Shown: positions 5,819-6,737 of the stretch, piece after piece
Layout: each line of letters begins with the position of its first letter
How positions within the stretch are numbered: the stretch's first letter is position 1
Translations under genes and position numbers: made by a program
Origin: JAFAQB01 sp046724555
GTDB lineage: Archaea > Thermoproteota > Nitrososphaeria > Nitrososphaerales > Nitrososphaeraceae
Assembly (NCBI GenBank): GCA_046724555.1
Contig: JBKOWU010000151.1
Span: 1-6,737 of the forward strand
DNA length: 6,737 nt
Direction of reading: 5' to 3'
The notes under the pieces: model-generated
The model's input: only the letters and a program-made list of their open reading frames with translations
Told to the model about the DNA's origin: nothing
Databases searched by the model: none

Positions 5819-5828
5819 GTTCATGAAC
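5819..5828 (+). promoter_or_regulatory. GTTCATGAAC palindrome over the likely transcription start
   Basis: A perfect 10-bp palindrome lies just after the TATA box and just before or at the expected transcription start. A protein bound here would block the polymerase, so it is a reasonable repressor operator candidate. No known regulator motif is claimed. Confidence 0.35.
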
Positions 5829-5841
5829 ATATGAATAATAC

Positions 5842-6219
5842 ATGAGTCAAGGTAACGAGATTTTGCAGAAATTTGATGAATTCGAAACATCTATGAAGAC
5901 ACACCTTGGAAAAGTCGACCCAGTATTAATTGTTGATTTTCTACTACGCCAAAAAAACGAAAAAAACAGCAATAAGAACCCAATATACACTCTGGAGGTC
6001 TTTATAAAGCCAAATCAAAATACAGATGAGATTAGAAATAGAATAATTAGGGAAACAGGAATGGTACCTGCATTCTATGATGGTGGAACTCACATAGTAG
6101 TGGCACATAAGATAAACTTTGATATGCTCAAAATGATAAACGACATAGAATTTGTGGAAAGAATAAGAGGGACATATGCTGGTGGCGGCCTTGCATCAAT
6201 AGGTCCAGTATATGATTGA
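5842..6219 (+). CDS. Hypothetical 125-residue alpha/beta protein, possible I9-inhibitor-like fold
   Basis: The product begins with a charged helical region (residues 1-40, including KVDPVLIVDFLLRQKNE) and a short polar linker (KNSNKN). A compact domain follows with predicted order strand 49-55 (YTLEVFI), helix 60-71 (NTDEIRNRIIRE), strand 73-79 (GMVPAFY), strand 82-88 (GTHIVVAH), helix 91-100 (INFDMLKMIND) and strand 103-108 (EFVERIR). This strand-helix-strand-strand-helix-strand order and the 'LKMINDIEFVERI' element resemble the peptidase inhibitor I9/subtilisin propeptide fold, where 'L..L...P.V.YVE' occurs; this is a fold guess from pattern only. The C-terminus is glycine-rich (TYAGGGLASIGPVYD) and could be flexible. 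No signal peptide is seen, so it is probably cytoplasmic. The gene stands alone, with a clear TATA box and two symmetric upstream elements. The ATG at 5842 is the only sensible start. Confidence 0.85.
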   Translation: MSQGNEILQKFDEFETSMKTHLGKVDPVLIVDFLLRQKNEKNSNKNPIYTLEVFIKPNQNTDEIRNRIIRETGMVPAFYDGGTHIVVAHKINFDMLKMINDIEFVERIRGTYAGGGLASIGPVYD

Positions 6220-6622
6220 TTATTCCTACTCCTATACAGTATTGCAACATTTGGTCCAAAATTATCTTTGCAGAACAACGTGGCAGTGAGAGCTAACCAC
6301 CATAAAACCAATATGAAATACACGTTAGGTAAACCACGCATCGCATCTAAATGATGTGAGGGAAATACTTCTATCTTTACATTGTTTAACTCAATAACTG
6401 TCTCCTTGGTATCAAAAACACTAAGACGGGTTGAAGTATTTCAGATAGTTATTGATGAACTGATTGGCATCGAAGAGGGTATAAGCGAATCCAGTAGTAA
6501 CCCTCTACGATTCTATGTCAGTGACGGTGTTTGATTATTTATATTTAATAATATTTAACAACTATTACTGATTTATTCAGTATGGTTAGAAAACAGCCTA
6601 TCATCTTTAATTTGTTCATAAA
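6220..6622. other. Gene-poor stretch with an orphan open frame and a hairpin
   Basis: No convincing intact gene lies here. On the + strand the frame 6355-6534 is open for 59 codons and reads protein-like near its end (VEVFQIVIDELIGIEEG, then NPLRFYVSDGV, stop TGA at 6532). It has no ATG: the same frame carries an ATG at 6313 but is cut by a TGA at 6352-6354; a TTG at 6382 would give 50 residues. It may be a decayed gene or chance. The remainder is A/T-rich, especially 6533-6560. Confidence 0.45.
6566..6582 (-). terminator. Hairpin downstream of the right-edge gene
   Basis: TACTGA (6566-6571) and TCAGTA (6577-6582) form a perfect 6-bp stem with a 5-base loop. It lies 41 bases past the stop of the minus-strand gene at the right edge and is followed in that direction by A/T-rich sequence, without a clean U-tract. 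Confidence 0.3.
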
Positions 6623-6737
6623 CTAGCGTACTTTAAACTTCTCTAATTCAGCAATACTTAATTTCAAGAATACTTCAGCACCATTGAATCCATCAACTTC
6701 TGACTTTGGTATGTTATATTCCTTTCTTGCTCCCTCT
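6623..6737 (-). CDS. 3' end of an unrecognised protein gene
   Basis: From the right edge the minus strand is open for 37 codons to a TAG at 6623-6625. The residues read EGARKEYNIPKSEVDGFNG at the start and end in VFLKLSIAELEKFKVR. The regular mix of charged and aliphatic residues, with a final amphipathic helix (SIAELEKFKVR), looks like the true C-terminus of a soluble protein. I do not recognise the family, and too little is present to assign a function. The start lies outside the window. Confidence 0.75.
   Translation of the reverse strand, partial: EGARKEYNIPKSEVDGFNGAEVFLKLSIAELEKFKVR

Larger units (their letters stand above)
5187..5841. other. Long intergenic region, largely non-coding
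   Basis: These 655 bases separate the divergent radical SAM and 125-residue protein genes. They hold the promoters of both genes, an 18-base all-purine tract at 5244-5261 with a GGAGG core but no good start codon after it, a possible 42-residue minus-strand ORF (5416-5544), a 14-bp A/T palindrome (5559-5572) and an 8-bp inverted repeat (5756-5781). Other short open frames (for example 5304-5492 on the minus strand) show no protein-like motifs. No tRNA, and no clear C/D-box or other structured RNA, could be recognised by eye. Confidence 0.6.

Noticed and set aside
5187..5841. CRISPR array, transposon end or attachment site in the long intergenic region
   Set aside because: No regularly spaced repeats, no terminal inverted repeats with target duplication and no tRNA were found.
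6090..6341. 83-residue minus-strand frame with a hydrophobic start
   Set aside because: Half of it lies opposite the well-supported 125-residue gene, and no motif or promoter supports it; it is most likely a shadow.

Overview
The window looks like chromosomal DNA of a mesophilic ammonia-oxidising archaeon (Thaumarchaeota/Nitrososphaeria, perhaps Nitrososphaera/Nitrosocosmicus-like). This rests on the low GC content, promoters of the archaeal TATA type close to start codons, few Shine-Dalgarno sites, and the gene set: an F420-type luciferase-like oxidoreductase, an XPD/Rad3-like helicase, a COG1533 radical SAM protein, a tiny zinc-ribbon protein and lineage-type hypothetical proteins. The assignment is an inference, because no rRNA or other marker gene is present.

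Layout, left to right. Bases 1-300 hold the C-terminal end of an M3-family oligoendopeptidase F (+ strand), followed by a hairpin/T-tract terminator. Bases 525-902 encode a four-helix membrane protein (+). Bases 967-1784 hold a decayed F420-dependent LLM-class oxidoreductase (- strand). It has a TAG in place of a conserved tryptophan at codon 15, and an internal deletion with a frameshift. Bases 1882-2004 encode a 40-residue zinc-ribbon protein (+), which converges on the helicase gene with a hairpin between them. Bases 2037-4034 encode a 665-residue superfamily 2 Rad3/XPD/DinG-like helicase (-), and 4197-5186 a SplB-like radical SAM protein (-). These two point the same way but appear to have separate promoters.

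Bases 5187-5841 are mostly non-coding, with a possible 42-residue ORF (-), a purine tract and several symmetric motifs. Bases 5842-6219 encode a conserved-looking 125-residue alpha/beta protein (+) with a clear TATA box and two palindromic elements upstream. Bases 6220-6622 hold an orphan open frame that may be a gene remnant. Bases 6623-6737 are the 3' end of an unrecognised gene (-).

Functionally, the helicase and the radical SAM protein form the most coherent pair: one is an NTP-driven DNA helicase of the nucleotide-excision-repair type, the other belongs to the family that contains spore photoproduct lyase. A shared role in DNA damage processing is plausible but inferred. I found no CRISPR array, transposon, tRNA or rRNA. 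The most distinctive observations are the broken LLM gene, the paired TACCTGAA repeats upstream of the helicase promoter, asparagine-rich low-complexity tracts in both the helicase and the radical SAM protein, and the palindrome-rich promoter of the 125-residue protein.
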